Position numbers and translations under genes: made by a program. Below are positions 48,408 through 58,502 of a stretch of DNA of 64,000 bases, one piece after another. This stretch comes from Ulota crispa. Lineage: Eukaryota > Streptophyta > Bryopsida > Orthotrichales > Orthotrichaceae. The stretch spans positions 25,940,002 to 26,004,001 of the forward strand of contig OY987242.1 in NCBI GenBank assembly GCA_963920765.1, given 5' to 3'. The notes under the pieces were generated by a model that had not been told where the DNA came from, made no database searches, and saw nothing but the letters and a program-made list of their open reading frames with translations. The stretch's first letter is position 1. Every line of letters begins with the position of its first letter.

Positions 48408-48472
48408 AATCCTAGATAAATGTTCAATGCAAAAGGGGAAATTACAAAAACCTAAATGAGTAGCATTTCAAC

Positions 48473-48604
48473 CACTAGTAGAAAACTATGTTGAAATCAA
48501 CATAAACCACATGATGTTTTCATGCTTCTAATGCAGAAATTTGCGTCCGAAGCATGAAAACATCATGTAGTTTATGTTGGCTTCAACACAGTTTTCTAGC
48601 CATT
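48473..48604. mobile_element. CACTA-type MITE, second family
   Basis: About 132 bp, with ends CACTAGTAGAAAACTATG and CACAGTTTTCTAG and arms ACATGATGTTTTCATGCTTC. It lies between the convergent zinc-finger and QCR7 genes. Confidence 0.82.
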
Positions 48605-49031
48605 CACGGCTTCAGATCACTTCTGATTCTCCTGGATTCAACACCCTAGATCCGTACTACGCTCTCATCTGTGTCTGAGAGAACTCTTCATGCGCTTGGG
48701 GTGCTGAGAACAGTAGCAGTATATGACCATGGCAAAATAGGACAATAAAAGTAAGACACATGACACGCGTCAATGCTTGAGTCTATGCTATTGCCTACTT
48801 CTAAATGTGATTAGCACGTGATTTGTCGCCTAAATGTGGCACAATGACAACTAGAAAGTGAATCTAAATACAAGATTGTCCTATCGTGATATGCACTTGG
48901 TTTTTCTGCAATTGAAGTGAGAACATTTTCATGTTAATTTAGACCTATGTTGGACGCTCAATGGAAGGCCTAGTTGCAGGTGGTTTAGAATCCTTCAAGA
49001 GCATTTTGCTTCTTCATGTCACTTACTGTAA

Positions 49032-50730
49032 TCAAGGCATCTCACGTTCATATGGCATGTATGAGCCCTGTGCCTCTCGCTCTCTTCGCTCCATTGTCAC
49101 CTGTGCACACAAATATAACACGCGGATATTCTGAAATGTCTAAATCATATTTCACAAAACCAAAGGCTTCAATTTAGTAATTTGAATCTAATCACAAAAA
49201 ATAGAGGTTGTATATCTAATGTATCAGATATTTATGTTGTGAAGGTAAATTTTAAAGGGTGTGATTGGCATCAAATGATGGAAGGAATTGGGCACCTACC
49301 TGTGTCAACATATCTTGTAGGTAAAACTCATATGGAGTCTGCTTTGCCTGCATAAAACCAAATTTCAAGTTTTCACAAATTTTGAATCAAATGAACCCTA
49401 AATTCTTCATTTCGAACCGATTCCATGACATAAACAGGAATGGTAATCTGGTCACCGTTTACATGATACTTATGGCAACAACACTGCTTCCACATACTGC
49501 GGCCATTAAAATTCATGTTTGCCTTAAAAACTAGTTCATGCGTTTTACAAACCTGCATTTCTTTATCCAGATAATTGTGTTTGAATCCGCAATCCATTGC
49601 TCGTTTCAAACGTTGGTTACGAAGATCTTGAACGTGTATAGGCAAACGGTGTAACGCCTCCATTATATCAAAATCATACATCTCGTCATACAGATCATCA
49701 TAGCGTAAGCCTGTTTCCACCAAAAGACTCTGAAAAGTCGGTTATCAGAGCTTCAATGCTGGCGGTAAAATACATTGAACCCTAACCTAACAGATCTGGT
49801 GCCAGAGCATTGTGCATATATACATAACACTTCCGTCATAACTATCACACCAATAATATTGTCAGCCTAAGCAAATAAATTCCAGGAATACTGTCCTTGG
49901 TAACCAAGCAAAACTATCGGTAATCAAACAGTAGCACATTACTCATACACAACTTGTATAGCAGCCTTACGGTGAAAAAGAATTTTCCAAATTTTCCTAT
50001 TTCTAAACTCTTTGTCATTGCCTTTTGAGTGGATTTTTTCTTTCTTCTGCTTTTAAAAAGACTGTGCTCTTACATTGTTAGTGCACACAAATATTTTAAA
50101 AAAAAGGGAAAATTTCATGGATACCCTTGAAGTTTGCAATAATTTTTTAGATACCCCTGCTTTTTCAGAAATATCACAAATACCCTTGGACCAAAAAATT
50201 TAGGAGTTTGTTTTGTTACGCATATCACTTTCCTTCTCCCTTTGTGTGCACACTATTTCTTTCTTGATATGCATACGCACAAAGGAAGAAAACAAATGCC
50301 ATGCACATCAAAACAAACGCCTAAAATTTATGATCCAAGAGTATTTGTGATATTTCTGAAAAAGCAGGGGTACCTATGAAATTATTGCAAACTTCAGGGG
50401 TACCCATGAAATTTTTCCCTTAAAAATTTATTAAAAAGTTCAAGTTAATACGTAAACAAGATATCACAGAATGGAATAAAACGGTCTTTATTCCATTCTG
50501 CAGTAATAGAGTTGCAGAGACTAAATCCAAGAACATGATTCTACGTTGTTTGATTGAAATGAATGAGTCAAGAATAATAGCATGGGAAAAGAAAAGGATG
50601 ATTCTGTACCGTATTTCTTCAGCTCTTTGGAAACCTTGCCTCGATACCAATTGGAGCACCATCCGAAACTGTTTCCCATCGATTTCTGAATGGCAATTGC
50701 AGCTTTCTCTGCCCACATGAATTTCACCAT
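49032..50730 (-). CDS. QCR7: Cytochrome bc1 complex subunit 7 (QCR7, 14-kDa UQCRB family), 4 exons, 131 aa
   Basis: Exons on the minus strand: 50730-50610, 49710-49553, 49347-49300 and 49100-49032, 396 nt in total. All introns are GT-AG and phases agree. The core GLRYDDLYDEMYDFDIMEAL (from residue 41), then LPIHVQDLRNQRLKRAMD and the tail KQTPYEFYLQDMLTQVTMERREREA, match plant QCR7. This is a matrix-side subunit of mitochondrial respiratory complex III needed for cytochrome b assembly. The plant protein is about 122 aa, so this one is complete. An in-frame stop lies upstream of the ATG, supporting the start. The first 40 residues diverge from the angiosperm sequence. Intron 1 (899 bp) contains a MITE. 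The gene converges on the zinc-finger gene 1 kb away. Confidence 0.92.
50105..50420. mobile_element. Foldback MITE, family C (best copy), in QCR7 intron 1
   Basis: A 316-bp palindrome with ends AGGGAAAATTTCATGGATAC and GTACCCATGAAATTTTTCCCT and long arms (AAATATCACAAATACCCTTG, CAAACTTCAGGGGTACC). Best-preserved copy in the window. Confidence 0.88.
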
Positions 50731-50873
50731 AGCTTTAGGAAGTTCTGATGATTATGTCAAAATAATTCTTCCTGCTCACCGCGCTCACTGGAAATAATAT
50801 AGCAACACGGAATGCAAAAAAGCACCAAAAATTTGGAAACAAAGACGGTGTGTGAAAGAGATAAGGTAGGAGC

Positions 50874-51180
50874 ATCCATAAACGTCAAACTAAGGTTTTG
50901 AACATGATGATTATTAATAAACATTTAGCAAATTATAGGATCCTATTAGCAAGAGAAAAATGATGACAAGTTTGCACTTTTAAATGTATTATTTGGATAC
51001 TGTGAGAATAAGCTGTGAATTTTTAAAGAGCAAACTGCCATGGCACCCATAATCAACACCAAGGTTTCATGTTCACATGTTGTACATTCTTGTAATTACA
51101 TCTATTCATTTCCACAAATTTTCCAAGATTTCAAAGGTGACAATTATGGGGACATTGACGCTTATGGGTGTTCCTACCTT
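50874..51180. mobile_element. Inverted-repeat element with GGTAGGA ends
   Basis: Ends AGGTAGGAGCATCCATAAACG and CGCTTATGGGTGTTCCTACCT are inverse complements with mismatches, flanked by TA. The terminus resembles the starts of the repeats at 16272 and 63677. It lies about 150 bp upstream of the QCR7 start. Confidence 0.65.
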
Positions 51181-51288
51181 AATCCTTCAAGAACGTCAAT
51201 GTCCCTGTCCCTGTCAACTGAGAGATTGGGATGAAACTACATTCAGCAAAACAGAAGAGAATGAATGAATGAAGTCCATTCCAATCTA

Positions 51289-51789
51289 GGAAAATTTCAT
51301 GGATACAACTGAAGTTTGCAATAATTTCATAGATACCCTTGCTTTTTTGGAAATTTCACAAATACCCTTGGACCAAAGTTTTCAAGCTTTTTTTTGTTGT
51401 TGTGCATGTCACTTTCCTTCTTGCATTGCAAGGGAGCTATGTCAATTTGGACATTTTTTGTCAATTAGGTCATGATGATTTGGACACTAATCTATCAGTT
51501 TGGACATGTTTTTGTCAAAATTTTGTCAATTTGGACATTTTAGTCAATTTGGACATTTTAGTCAATTTGGACATGTTACTGTAGACAGCTTTTCTTGTAG
51601 TGCTCCCTTTGTGCGCACACTACTTTGTTCTTGTTATGTTATGTATGCGCACAAAAGAAAAAGGAAAGTGACATACACAACAAAAAAAACTTGAAAATTT
51701 TGGTCCAAGGGTATCTGTGAAATTTCTGAAAAAGCAAGGTATCTATGAAATTATTGTAAACTTCAGGGGTATCCATAAAATTTACCCTT
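51289..51789. mobile_element. Foldback MITE, family C, with an inserted 18-bp tandem repeat
   Basis: Family C arms at both ends (GGAAAATTTCATGGATAC, GGGTATCCATAAAATTTACC). The centre is interrupted at about 51433-51604 by a block with repeats of GTCAATTTGGACATTTTA, bounded by GGGAGC and GCTCCC. Confidence 0.8.
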
Positions 51790-53500
51790 CTAATCTCATG
51801 CCATGGACGAATGGTGGAAAGCCCTCATTTCTTTTGGCGTTATTGGTATCGTTTTGTAGTTGAAGCTTGACGAATGATGGTGAAGTGAATGAGAAATCAC
51901 TTGAGTAACTTAGAGGAAATTAAGCTTGGCAACAACAAATTGAGATCCTAGGAAAATTTTCTTTATTGCATCAATATAGGCCACGGTGAGTAACGTTTTC
52001 CGACTATGGAAAAATAGGATCTCCAAAAACATCATGATTGTTGCAAGAAGCGTGCTAGAACAGTATTTTTAATTTTTTAATTTTCAAACACGGTTATGTG
52101 CATGAATTTGTAGTTTCCTTGTTATTTTACAAAATTTTAATTACAATTCAATAATTTGCTTAAAAAAATGTTTTTTGGGCTATACCTTGCTATATAAAAA
52201 GAACATGACTTCCTACATTATTCATTTCCTTTGACTTTACTTCATGATATAAACACATGTCTGTCGCATATAATTTATCCATTTAGAATTAAATAAACTG
52301 ATAACACAAGCATTGTTGGAACTCTATGTTATAGCATGGGACATCCTAGGATTCACAACCGCAACACACGTTGGAATTTGAGACTTGGAAAATGCTTGTG
52401 GGATGTTTGGAGAGGTTCATGGATTAGTAGTTGCGTTTAGAAAAAGAAAACACATACAAAAAAACACCAAATTAAGAAAATTTGAAAATTTTGAGGAACC
52501 TTACAAGGACATGTCCAACATCTTAGGTCTAGGTCTACACTAAGAGCACGTGTGCAGGGCAAATGTTGTGATGTGATCACACCAAAGCTACTACACTAAA
52601 TATTGCATTTTAGTTGCCGGCCCACACTAATTTCTCAATAGTTTACACTATACAAGTACTTATTGATACTACAATAAATTTCATCAATACTTATTACAAT
52701 AAATAATTCTTTAAGGGGCTTGGCAACAACATAGAAGCTACAAAAAAATAGACTAACAACATCCAAGTTGTAAACCATGTGAAATCCTAATATCTAAAGA
52801 GTTGCATGCGCCTCCAAGTGGCCAAGCAATGAGTGAGCCCAAGTAAGGCAACCTAATTGTTACAACAATCTAAATGCAATATTTAGTGTATACACAACTC
52901 ACCTTGCTGCTTGGAGCTTTGCAATTAGTGTTTGGGAAATTTTTTGGACTTCACCAACTAAAATCCAACATTTTTGGAATACAACTAATTTTTTGTTGGA
53001 ATGTACGTGCCAAATATGTTTCTAATTTCACACTCTAATATAGTATTGTAGGTTGAGATAATCAACTACCAAATTAATTATTTTTTGAGAAATATCCAAT
53101 TTGGCATCATGTTTAGTAATTAGATCAAGATTAGGTATTTTCAAAAAAAAATGTTATTATATGACAATTAACTAACTTTTTTAGTAGAATCAAGCCTACA
53201 TCAAAGTATCTTTGACTTTCCAAAATTAGGCCTTAACACAAAGTTTGCAGCAAATTGAACCCCCCAAGAATTAGCCTTGACCTTCTAGAATTAGTTAGGT
53301 TTAATGACTTTTATAATATTAGACAATTCAAATTTTTATTTATTTGACATTGGGCATAATTTTGGAGAATAATTTACAAAATAATCTGACTAAATTTTGG
53401 AAAATTATTTTGTGCCAAATCTACTCTCAACCTACATTATATTTAGAGTTTGGTAAAACCTAACCAATTCTTTTTTGCTACCAATTTCAAAATGTAACTA
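51790..53500. other. AT-rich intergenic DNA
   Basis: No gene-like frame and no inverted repeat that I could pair. Confidence 0.55.
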
Positions 53501-53670
53501 GGTGTTTTTCAAATTTACTAGCCGCCTATTTTTCCCAACCACTCGCTTGTTTTTCCCGCACACTGTCCGCTACAAATGGAGCGCCGCCTCCTACTACAGT
53601 AGGTGTGTTGCTTTGCTCTTGTTTGTTTTGAAGAGATCATCTTTGAGTCATAGTTTTAATGATTGCTTCG

Positions 53671-53678
53671 TATAAATA
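53671..53678 (+). promoter_or_regulatory. TATA-like box upstream of the DUF4283-like ORF
   Basis: TATAAATA lies 30-40 bp before TTTAGGGTTTCTAGG, in a locally less AT-rich stretch (53500-53880) that resembles a plant promoter and leader. It is about 870 bp from the ORF start, so any transcript would be spliced or have a long leader. Confidence 0.35.
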
Positions 53679-53866
53679 CCTTCCATTTAGGGTTTCTAGG
53701 ACTTTCGCATATGTCCGAGACTACTTTCTCACAATTCTGGTGCAGCTACAGAGTAGAAGTGTTGTCTTTTCATGAACACTGTTAGGGTAAGTCTTTAGAA
53801 GAGAGACCGTTAGGGTTACAGTAGCTGTAGAGGATTGTAGCACCGTCTTACTTTCAGGCACTGCAT

Positions 53867-54540
53867 CTAGTTGTAGGAATAGCTTTTTCTTTGACAAGGA
53901 TAGAAGCTAAATGAATGACATAGGTTTCAAATTTGATTTCACATGGTAAGTGAGTACATTTGATGCAAGAAAATAGAAGCCAAAGATATCACTAATTAAG
54001 GTATTAGTACATGAACATTTGCTCAACCGTACAAGAATGCAGGTAAGTAGGTTTCGAATGCAAGTGTATTCAATACATAAGTACAATATCTAACGTTAGA
54101 ATTGATCGGATCATTAATTGAACAAATTGTTAGAAACCTGTGTTGCAGGAATAGTTTTTTCTTTGATGAGGATAGAAGCTAAATGAATGACATGGGTTTT
54201 AACTTTCATGTGTTAAGCCAGTACATATGATGCAAGGAAAAAGAAGCCAAGGATATCACAAGTTAGGGCATCAGTACATGAACATTTGATGAGGATAGAA
54301 GCTTAATGAATGACATAGGTTTTAACTTTAATTTCACTTATTACATGAGTACATTTGATGCAAGAAAATGAGAGCCAAGTATATCACTAGTTAGGGTATT
54401 AGTACATGAACATTTGTTCAATTGTATAGGAATGCAGGTAAATAGGTGTTGAATGCAAGTGTGTTCAATACATGAGTACAGTACCTAACATTAGAATTGA
54501 TCGGATCACTGATTGAACAAATTGTTAGAAATCTGTGTTT
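53867..54540 (+). repeat. ~265-bp tandem repeat, three copies (middle one shortened)
   Basis: Copies start near 53867, 54144 and 54289. Each has GGATAGAAGCTAAATGAATG, then GTACATTTGATGCAAG and TAGTACATGAACATTTG. The outer two also share GAATGCAGGTAARTAGG and GAATTGATCGGATCA; the middle copy lacks this second half. Copies contain donor-like and acceptor-like signals and lie directly before the DUF4283-like ORF. Confidence 0.85.
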
Positions 54541-54544
54541 TAGA

Positions 54545-55078
54545 ATGAAAACATTGAGGATGTTGATCACCGCCGCCATTGCAGCGGCAGCAGGAGTTGT
54601 GCACACCAGCATTACGGAGAGAAAAGACACCGCTGCTCTTTTGGACCTCAACATGAGCAAGGGCGTGGCAAAAGAAACAATACAAGAAGTAGCTCCAGTT
54701 TGTTACAAGACATTTGTTGATGCTAAAAGAAAAGTCAAGGTAGAGATCTCTATGGAGCAACTGAAAGAGCTTCAAGTTGTGCGCAAGGAGATGCTTCCAC
54801 GAATGATATTAGGACGCACACAAGGAGCTCCTCCAGGCTACGACAGGTTAGTTCAGCTATTAAAGACGCACTTAGATGATCACTCCTTCACCTTCCAGAA
54901 GCTCCCAAAAGGATTTTTTAGTTTGGAGTTTCCGGACAAAGAAGGAGCTTTGCGGTTCCTTGAGAAGGTGGATGTTGTATGGAATGGTCGTCCAGTACGC
55001 TTGCAAAAATGGCCAAATAGATTCTCAACAGAGAATCTAAAAGAGGAGTTACACTTGGGAAGGCTAGTCTGGGTGTAG
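54545..55078 (+). CDS. DUF4283-like ORF, 177 aa (retroelement ORF1/gag-like or derived from one)
   Basis: The first ATG of the open frame is at 54545, just after an acceptor-like TGTGTTTTAG. The C-terminal part (SFTFQKLPKGFFSLEF, then DVVWNGRPVRLQKWPNRFS, then WV) has the strand pattern and the Gly-Arg-Pro and Lys-Trp signatures of the DUF4283 domain, common in plant retroelement nucleic-acid-binding proteins. The N-terminus has an Ala-rich hydrophobic stretch (about residues 8-19). Upstream are a TATA-like box at 53671 and tandem repeats. Downstream a hAT-type MITE begins at 55172. I see no reverse transcriptase nearby, so this is an isolated relic or a captured domain; function unknown. Confidence 0.55.
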   Translation: MKTLRMLITAAIAAAAGVVHTSITERKDTAALLDLNMSKGVAKETIQEVAPVCYKTFVDAKRKVKVEISMEQLKELQVVRKEMLPRMILGRTQGAPPGYDRLVQLLKTHLDDHSFTFQKLPKGFFSLEFPDKEGALRFLEKVDVVWNGRPVRLQKWPNRFSTENLKEELHLGRLVWV

Positions 55079-55171
55079 TTTCATGATTTGGATCCGGCGT
55101 TCCAAGATGACAAATGGTTTCACACATTTGGAACCTTGATAAGAGAAATTGTAGCAATTGAAGGTTGTCAC

Positions 55172-55414
55172 AAGGGCTTTTTTTTTCATTTTTTAAGAAG
55201 TGCAAAAGTGGTGATTTAAAATTTTATAGTGGTGCTCCAAAGTTCAACATTCATCCACATATTGGATAGAGAATATCACATTAATACACACTACATGTCT
55301 ATAATTTGGTTCTCATTCACAATTTGGCAATTTCATCCAAGTTTTGTTTTTTAAATTGAAGCTTTTTGGTGATTTCTCCCAAGTTTTTGGCATTTCCACA
55401 AAAAAAAAGCCCTG
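55172..55414. mobile_element. hAT-type MITE (copy 1)
   Basis: A 243-bp element with ends AAGGGCTTTTTTTTTC and AAAAAAAAAGCCCTG. Flanks GTTGTCAC and GTCGTCAC form an 8-bp target duplication with one mismatch. It lies just past the DUF4283-like ORF. Body shared with 57851-58131. Confidence 0.88.
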
Positions 55415-55999
55415 GTCGTCACTATTGTGTGCAGCGGCTGGCTAGTCCAATCGTAAACGTTGGGGTTGAGAAGATAGACAACCGATCGGGAACCCTAATT
55501 CTCCTGGCTCTGTTTTAAGAAGCAAACAAGATGGACACTGTATAGCAGAAAATGCTACATTTTGGGTTGCCATGGCAAAGCAATTGTTGTTGTGTTTTGG
55601 TTATAAAGAGCAGAGACCATCATTTGTAGAGATTCCTAAAGGTAATTGACATTTGAGATTGAAGGCCAAGGTCAGCAACAACCAGCAGGAGAAAGCTCCA
55701 GACAAGGTATTCACTGAGGTGACCAACACCGCAAACTTTTTTAAATTTCCCTGAGTCATATCAGGAATTCTTTACATTTTCTCTGTGTGTTGTTAAACAT
55801 TTCTGTCTATTTATTCTCTGATTTTTCCTCTGATTTTTCCTGTCTCCCATTTCCCTGTTAAGACACATGGAATTCATGTGCAAATCTTTTGAATTTTTTT
55901 GATGTGCAACACTGAGGAACTTCTTGTAATATCCCTCTGTGAGTTTCAAAGATTCTCCATGTTTTTGCTGTTAGTATTCACGAATCTTGTTGTATTCTT

Positions 56000-56098
56000 T
56001 GCATTTTGCTGCTCATGTTTTTTGCTGCTCATGTTTTTTGCTACTCATGTTTTTTGCTACTCATGTTTTTTGCTACTCATGTTTTTTGCTGCTCAAGT
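56000..56098 (+). repeat. 16-bp minisatellite, about 6 copies
   Basis: Unit TTTGCTGCTCATGTTT with CTGCTC/CTACTC variants. Open frames here are artefacts of the repeat. Confidence 0.93.
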
Positions 56099-56649
56099 TT
56101 TCAAGGGATTGTTAAACATTTTTGTTGCAAGGAGACTATTGAGTTCTTTGTAGGAAACTTTACAATTTTTGTATCACTTTCAAATGTACATATGGATTTC
56201 CATTTGTTCTCAATGGGTGTTACCTCACACAGGGTATATGAACAAAAAAAACTTTCACTGGGAAACAAATAATTTTCATGTACATTTATTAAAGGAAACA
56301 TTTCATCAAACTATTATAGGTTGTCTTTCATTTACAAAAGAAAAAATATGAATTCTTCACAAAGAGGATAATAGCGAATCATTTCATCAAAAGTGAAGCA
56401 CATTAACAATAAAGATATAAACCAATCCACACATCTTCCCATGTAATGACAATTCTTTTCACAAACCTGCTCACAATTAATTTAGAATCACATACTTTCC
56501 TAAACAACCCCAAGAATATAGTAAAGTCTTGACAATACTTGTATATGGATCAGGTTTCCCTTCTTTCTTCTTTCCATACATTTGAACAAACCAACCCAAT
56601 GTAGAAATGATGCGGATTTCCTTCTAATTCATCATAGTCCACTCCCTAG

Positions 56650-56800
56650 CAAAGCTTTTCCATTGGGCATTGTTCAATTGTAACCTTTGTTGTGCTTCAA
56701 GGCTAAATCCAAATACCAAAATCCAAATTAGAATTCAAATTTCCCAAATTCAATTTTTTGATGGTTTATATCTAAAATGTACCTTCCCGTATGCATATAT
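56650..56800. mobile_element. Mutator-like MITE, family A (fragment)
   Basis: Only the right arm remains: AGCTTTTCCATTGGGCATTG, TTCAATTTTTTGATGG and ATCTAAAATGTACC correspond in order to the right half of family A. Confidence 0.7.
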
Positions 56801-57850
56801 TAATTTCCATAAATTAACATGCACAAAATTGTGGTCACCTTAGTTGCAAGGCCTACTTTTGATATATGATGAGCAACATTTAAATTCTTGACAAATTTTT
56901 GCCAAAATCTTACCTAAATTTGTGCTTAGCAACCATAACACTAAAATTTTTGGGTGAGAAATTGGATGAATTCACCATGTGCAGCCCAAGTGTGCACCAA
57001 ATTTGCCATAATATGGATGAAAGATACTAATGTTAGTACATTATATGGATGAATGTGTGCTTTTCATTGGTTCTACCCATCTCTATTCAATTTTTCCTTA
57101 CCTCCTGGCACTATTGGGTGCATGTTGCAAGATTAGGGAAAAAACAAAATTTAAAGGCTTGAGGCCTATTTTGGATATTTTGGATTTGTGAGGGTTACTT
57201 TTGAAATACAACCAATTGTCAGGGTCATTTTCAATATTTTCCCTTAACCCCTAAACGTTGGCACAAACAAAAATCGTTTGTTACCTCCAAAAGAAAACTC
57301 TATATCCCAGAAAAAATTGAATTTGATCTGATTTTTTTTTTAGAAGTGATCATAAAAGTGTAGTGCATCATAGAAGGCAAAAAATTTCCTCTTGAGATAC
57401 ATTCATTTTATTTTGTAACCCAAATTGTGATACATGGTGTTAGCTCCCAAGCTACCCTTCTTGCAATTTTCATGGGGGCACCATGCACTATTGACTTTTT
57501 CAACTTTTTAAAACAATACTACTAGTACCCATGTGCAAAACATTGTAAAATGCTACAGGCAGAGCAAGCCACAGTGATCCATCCGTCCTTTAAGGGTTAA
57601 GTTAAATGCCGTACCCTAATCCATTCCCAGAAAATGTACTGCAAAAGTGCTTTGAGGTTAAATGTTGTAGCAGGAACAAATGGAGAGATTCACTTATAAC
57701 TTGCATTGAAACGTGGAGTTGTTACGACCTACTCTGACAAAAATCACCGTGATTGCGGATTGACCGAGGTCACGCCCCTTTTGGTGGAGTAAACCCACTC
57801 ATTAGGATGTTTTCTAAATATTTCATTCACCTCTAAATGTACGTTTGCAC

Positions 57851-58131
57851 CAGGGCTTTTTTTTTCATTTTTTAAAAGTGTGAAGGTGGCGATTTAAAAT
57901 ATTATAGTGGTGCTCCAAATTTCAACATTCATCCACATATTAGATAGAAAATATCACATTAGTACATATTACATGTCTATAATTTATTTATAATTTGGTG
58001 ATTTCATCCAATTAAAAAAAAATTGAAGCCTTGTGGCAATTTCATCCAAATTTTTTGACATTTTTTTGATGTTTTTAGCCAAACTTTTTTGGGTGCAATC
58101 TGACACTAGAAAGTCAATAAAAAAAGTCCTG
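57851..58131. mobile_element. hAT-type MITE (copy 2)
   Basis: A 281-bp element with ends CAGGGCTTTTTTTTTC and AAAAAAAGTCCTG. Identical 8-bp duplications GTTTGCAC lie at 57843-57850 and 58132-58139. Shares ATAGTGGTGCTCC and ATTACATGTCTATAATTT with copy 1. Confidence 0.92.
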
Positions 58132-58176
58132 GTTTGCACAGGGTGCTACTATGATTTTAGGAGCAATTGTAAGTGA

Positions 58177-58502
58177 GGCCCGGTTCAAACTAGCAACTGG
58201 TTCAGGCACGGAAATCAACACCTCGTTTAGTATTTTGCCCGATATAAACTTTTCTGTGTAATTGCGTGTCATTCAAGAGTGTGCTTTTGCCGGACAAGTT
58301 TGGTACCACCCTTGGAGTAGGCCCCAAATCTTCACTATCTTGGCCGCTGACGTGGCTATGTAGGGTGATCCCCAAGGTGATGAAGATGGATGTAAAAATA
58401 CTAGACAAACCTGCACTCTAAACCCGCAATAGCGGAGAAAAACAAAATTTCAACCAATCACGTTTGAGAAATTTTTGGCTAGTCGCTAGTCTGACCCGGG
58501 CC
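58177..58502. mobile_element. Inverted-repeat element, PIF/Harbinger-like
   Basis: Ends GGCCCGGTTCAAACTAGC and GCTAGTCTGACCCGGGCC are inverse complements with few mismatches. TGA flanks both sides (58174-58176, 58503-58505), a possible 3-bp target duplication. GC-richer than its surroundings. It starts 46 bp after the hAT-type MITE ends. Confidence 0.7.
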
